This document shows, piece after piece, positions 61,801 to 64,000 of a stretch of DNA of 64,000 nucleotides. The stretch's first letter is position 1, and each line of letters opens with the position of its first letter. This DNA is from Euglena gracilis (Eukaryota; Euglenida; Euglenophyceae; Euglenales), in assembly GCA_039621445.1 (NCBI GenBank), contig CP154957.1:42627474-42691473 (forward strand). Reading direction: 5' to 3'. Made by a program: the position numbers and the translations under genes. Under the pieces are notes generated by a model, which did not search any database, had not been told where the DNA came from, and worked only from the letters and a program-made list of their open reading frames with translations.

Positions 61801-63889
61801 CCATCAGTGGGGGTGGTTCGGCTGGCGGGGGCGCAGGGGGGACAGGGAGGAGCTTCTGCCTATGCTTGTGGCTGTGGAACGTCTGAGGAAGTCTCCCTCC
61901 TGAAAGGACGTTCACATTTGATTGGGGAGGGAAGGGTGTAATCATTTCCGATACTGGTGTGTATTTTAACATCTTTCCACGAGTAAAACTCGAGGGAAGA
62001 TTTCGAAAAAAAATTACAACGAGCAAAAATTCTTGAAACCCGCCAATTAGCAACACGTGAAAAAATATATATATATAAATAATATATAATAATAAACCAG
62101 GTTTTTTGGAAAATAAATGAAAAACCACTAACGTTGGGGGGTTTTGAGGCAAATACTCCCAATTTTTCCCCTGAGAATCAAAATTTTCTCTTCAATTTCC
62201 CTCCTGTACGGCTGTATTCCCCATCATTTTGTCTGGATTTTTCATCGCATAATGAACAACAGGTCAGTCGCCATCCAACGATGTAAACCCCCCGGTTTCA
62301 TATTCAGGTGGAAATTTCAAGACCCCCAGGGGGGGGTTTGGGGGGGTTTTATATTCGGTCGGAAAAATCAACTTCCTGGCGGGATCCAGTAGTCACTTTT
62401 TCGGTCCGAAGTCACAAGTACACCCACCCTTGGGGTCCCGAAAAATTCACTTTTCGGGCAAAGGAGCAGATTTCATATATTTTTGGTAACAATTGTTCCC
62501 AAATCTGCCAAAAATCACAATTTCAGGAGAGAGTTTGTCGAAGTTTTTTTCTCTCTGGCGCTTCGCGCTGGAGGGGGGTGTTTTATATTTGGGCAGGATT
62601 TCAAGGTCATCAGAGGGGTTTTATCTTTGGGGGTTTTATATTTGGAGGGGGTTTATATTTGGAGGGGGTTTATATTTGGGGGGTAAACCCCACCCCCATT
62701 TTTAACCCCCCCCCCCTCGGGCCGACCAACCAAACCAGATCCTATAACCCCCCTGGGGAAGAAAAATGGAAACCGTCGGGGACGATTTTTTCAGGCTCAA
62801 ACCGCCCAAAAACTTATTTTTTTGGCAATTTTTTGAGACCGACCATCATCAAAAATGCCATTTTTGACCAAATTTGCCAAAAACTGCCAATTTCGGGGGG
62901 TTTCGGGGTCATTTTCGGGGGCTGGACTTTCACCAACAATTCCAAATCTTATAAACAAACCCCCCCACTTATAAACGCCCCTCCCCCTTCGGCCGACCAA
63001 CCAAACCGGGTCCTATAAACCCTGGGGGGGTTTATGCTTCCGCCAAAAGGCATGCTGCTGCCCTCGGACGGGCACTAGACGGATGGCTGAGTCAGCTGGA
63101 AAGCCAGCGATGTCAGAACCAGGGTTTCTTTGTTTTGAAAGAAAATGGAGAATATTGGTGTGGACAATGTCACAAAACTCTTCCACATTTTTCCGGCATT
63201 TCTTGGCGCAGGACTCCATGTTTATTTCTGCTCATTTTTTGGGAAATTTTTCTTTATTTAAACAAACACCAAAGTTGGAGGTAATCAATTGAGGTTTGGA
63301 TCAATCAGATTTTTGTGTTGGTTACTCATTTTTTTTCTGAAATCCCAGTTGGACAAGATATAAAGGTTGAATTTGTTTTGCGAGTGTCCGATTTACCCAT
63401 TCTGGGTGGGTCACTTTTTCCTCAGGACCTCCAATTATTCTCTCTCTTTTGTCCAGTTTTTCCACCAGTTTCCTCCAGGTCTTTACTCACCCAAATCTCT
63501 CTTCACCCAAATTTATCCTGTCCCACTCCCCCCCCCCAAGGAAGTTGTCAGCCCGAATGCCTGTCAAGCTCCTGACCAGGAACTGTTATGCCCTGCTGCT
63601 GTCCATATTGTCAATGTCGGAAGTTGCCAGGATCCCTACCCTTGGTACTGGTGGACCAGGGGTGGGAGTGATACTTTGTGCTGTCAACAATATCCAAAGA
63701 ATATCCAAATGTTCTTTGGATCCCAAAATGGCCAAGGTGCCGAGGGTAAGAAAAGGGGCCCTGGGTGGGAGGCAGCGGACGTGCCGCCCCAACCGGTGGC
63801 GGGGGAGTGGGAGTGGGGCGTCGTGGTGCACGCCCACTGGACGGCGATGCCGGCGCTGCTGGGGCGGCTGCACCGCACCGGGCAGGTTC
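58817..63889 (+). CDS. CC2D2A-like ciliary transition-zone protein, C-terminal half
   Basis: CC2D2A is a scaffold of the transition zone at the base of cilia. Candidate exons: 58817-59026 (HQFARRWEADLRARLRGG); about 59638-59804 (RYLTALAPP, then AAHVARFVSAIP); about 60011-60117 (ERAVLLASLFLHLR); 60504-60611 (TQDSTEGWRLWGPGLAA); 60691-60886 (VGTLFDPHNVWVNPLPRG, then HWERLF); about 61670-61806 (AARIEADVREMVRLNVAGW then RPCP); and about 63777-63889 (EWEWGVVVHAHWTAM). From family knowledge, CC2D2A has in this order RYL-x-L-x-PP, VA-R-[FY]-VS-x-IP, HAVLL, LWNP-x-TG, VG-x-L-x5-NIWFN, W-x-LF, an RIE...W-RP segment and a VEFAL-x-Y-x-HPYP end. The order and key residues agree. The transglutaminase-like fold here lacks an obvious catalytic Cys. 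60504-60611 and 60691-60886 are phase-compatible. Confidence 0.7.
61887..62286. other. AT-rich intron of the CC2D2A-like gene
   Basis: AT-rich DNA with ATATATATATAAATAATATA at 62064-62090. No exon, repeat boundary or RNA gene is seen. Confidence 0.4.
62287..63030. mobile_element. AACCCCCC-TIR element in CC2D2A-like intron
   Basis: Left end AACCCCCCGGTTTCATATTC after TA; right end CCCTGGGGGGGTT before TA. Inside are repeats GGGGTTTTATATTTGG and a direct repeat of GGCCGACCAACCAAACC (62720 and 62991). CTTCGCGCTGG at 62560 and TTTGGGCAGGATTTCAAGG at 62590 match the 50.9-kb element; the TATTTGGGG runs resemble those at 3145-3603. A second TA-AACCCC junction at about 62690 suggests two elements side by side or one nested copy. 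Confidence 0.55.
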
Positions 63890-64000
63890 CGGCGCGGCCG
63901 CCGTGGGAATGGACTACATTCCAATCCCAGTGTTCCCGCGGAGGAACTTCTCGACGTGTTTTGTTGTTTGGTGTTGTTTAGTTTAGGTTGGTTAGGGTCA

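Overview
This is a nuclear DNA window from a eukaryote. There are no bacterial-style operons, ribosome-binding sites, rRNA genes or convincing tRNA genes. Instead there are decayed long terminal repeat (LTR) retrotransposons, miniature inverted-repeat elements, long microsatellites and GC-rich satellites, and, at the right-hand end, intron-rich genes whose small GC-rich exons sit among T-rich and G-rich introns. A C-terminal CC2D2A-like (ciliary transition zone) gene in the last 6 kb suggests a flagellated or ciliated organism. I think a protist or alga is most likely, but I cannot name the species from sequence alone.

Left half (1-31.5 kb): a minus-strand array of Ty3/gypsy-type elements. 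Two related elements, here called I-1 (about 4.1-17.8 kb) and I-2 (about 17.1-31.5 kb), lie head to tail and appear to share the central LTR at 17060. I-1 is split inside its reverse transcriptase gene by a different element, called II (about 6966-13325). Both I and II encode an unusual domain between protease and reverse transcriptase that resembles the Dam-like methyltransferase region of DIRS retroelements. Every pol copy is broken by frameshifts, stops, active-site substitutions, deletions or, in element II, a 470-bp inversion within the integrase gene. Downstream of integrase, I-1 has a chromodomain, while I-2 has an unrelated Cys-rich ORF (type a).

1-4.1 kb and 31.6-40.5 kb: these stretches hold a second kind of mobile unit, called III, with no pol of its own. 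It is made of modules with a Pro-rich region, a Lys-Gly-rich region and a Cys-rich globular protein. Two diverged Cys-rich types (a and b) are recognisable, and both occur in one unit at 32.8-38.2 kb, which lies between LTR-like repeats at 31632 and 39569. That unit also holds a pair of tRNA-headed SINE-like repeats and an inverted fragment of element I pol.

40.5-44.8 kb is a satellite and microsatellite block (TATG/CATG arrays, a 1-kb CCGGCC-type block, about 204-bp and 209-bp tandem units). From 44.8 kb to the end the plus strand carries two candidate genes. The first is a Gln/Pro-rich gene (about 44.8-53.2 kb) with a polyglutamine exon. The second (about 53.4 kb to beyond 63.9 kb) has a C-terminal half that matches CC2D2A. 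Introns of both genes contain short inverted-repeat elements, one of them with an intact 10-bp target-site duplication. Exon limits were read by eye from GT/AG signals and phase, so they are models only.
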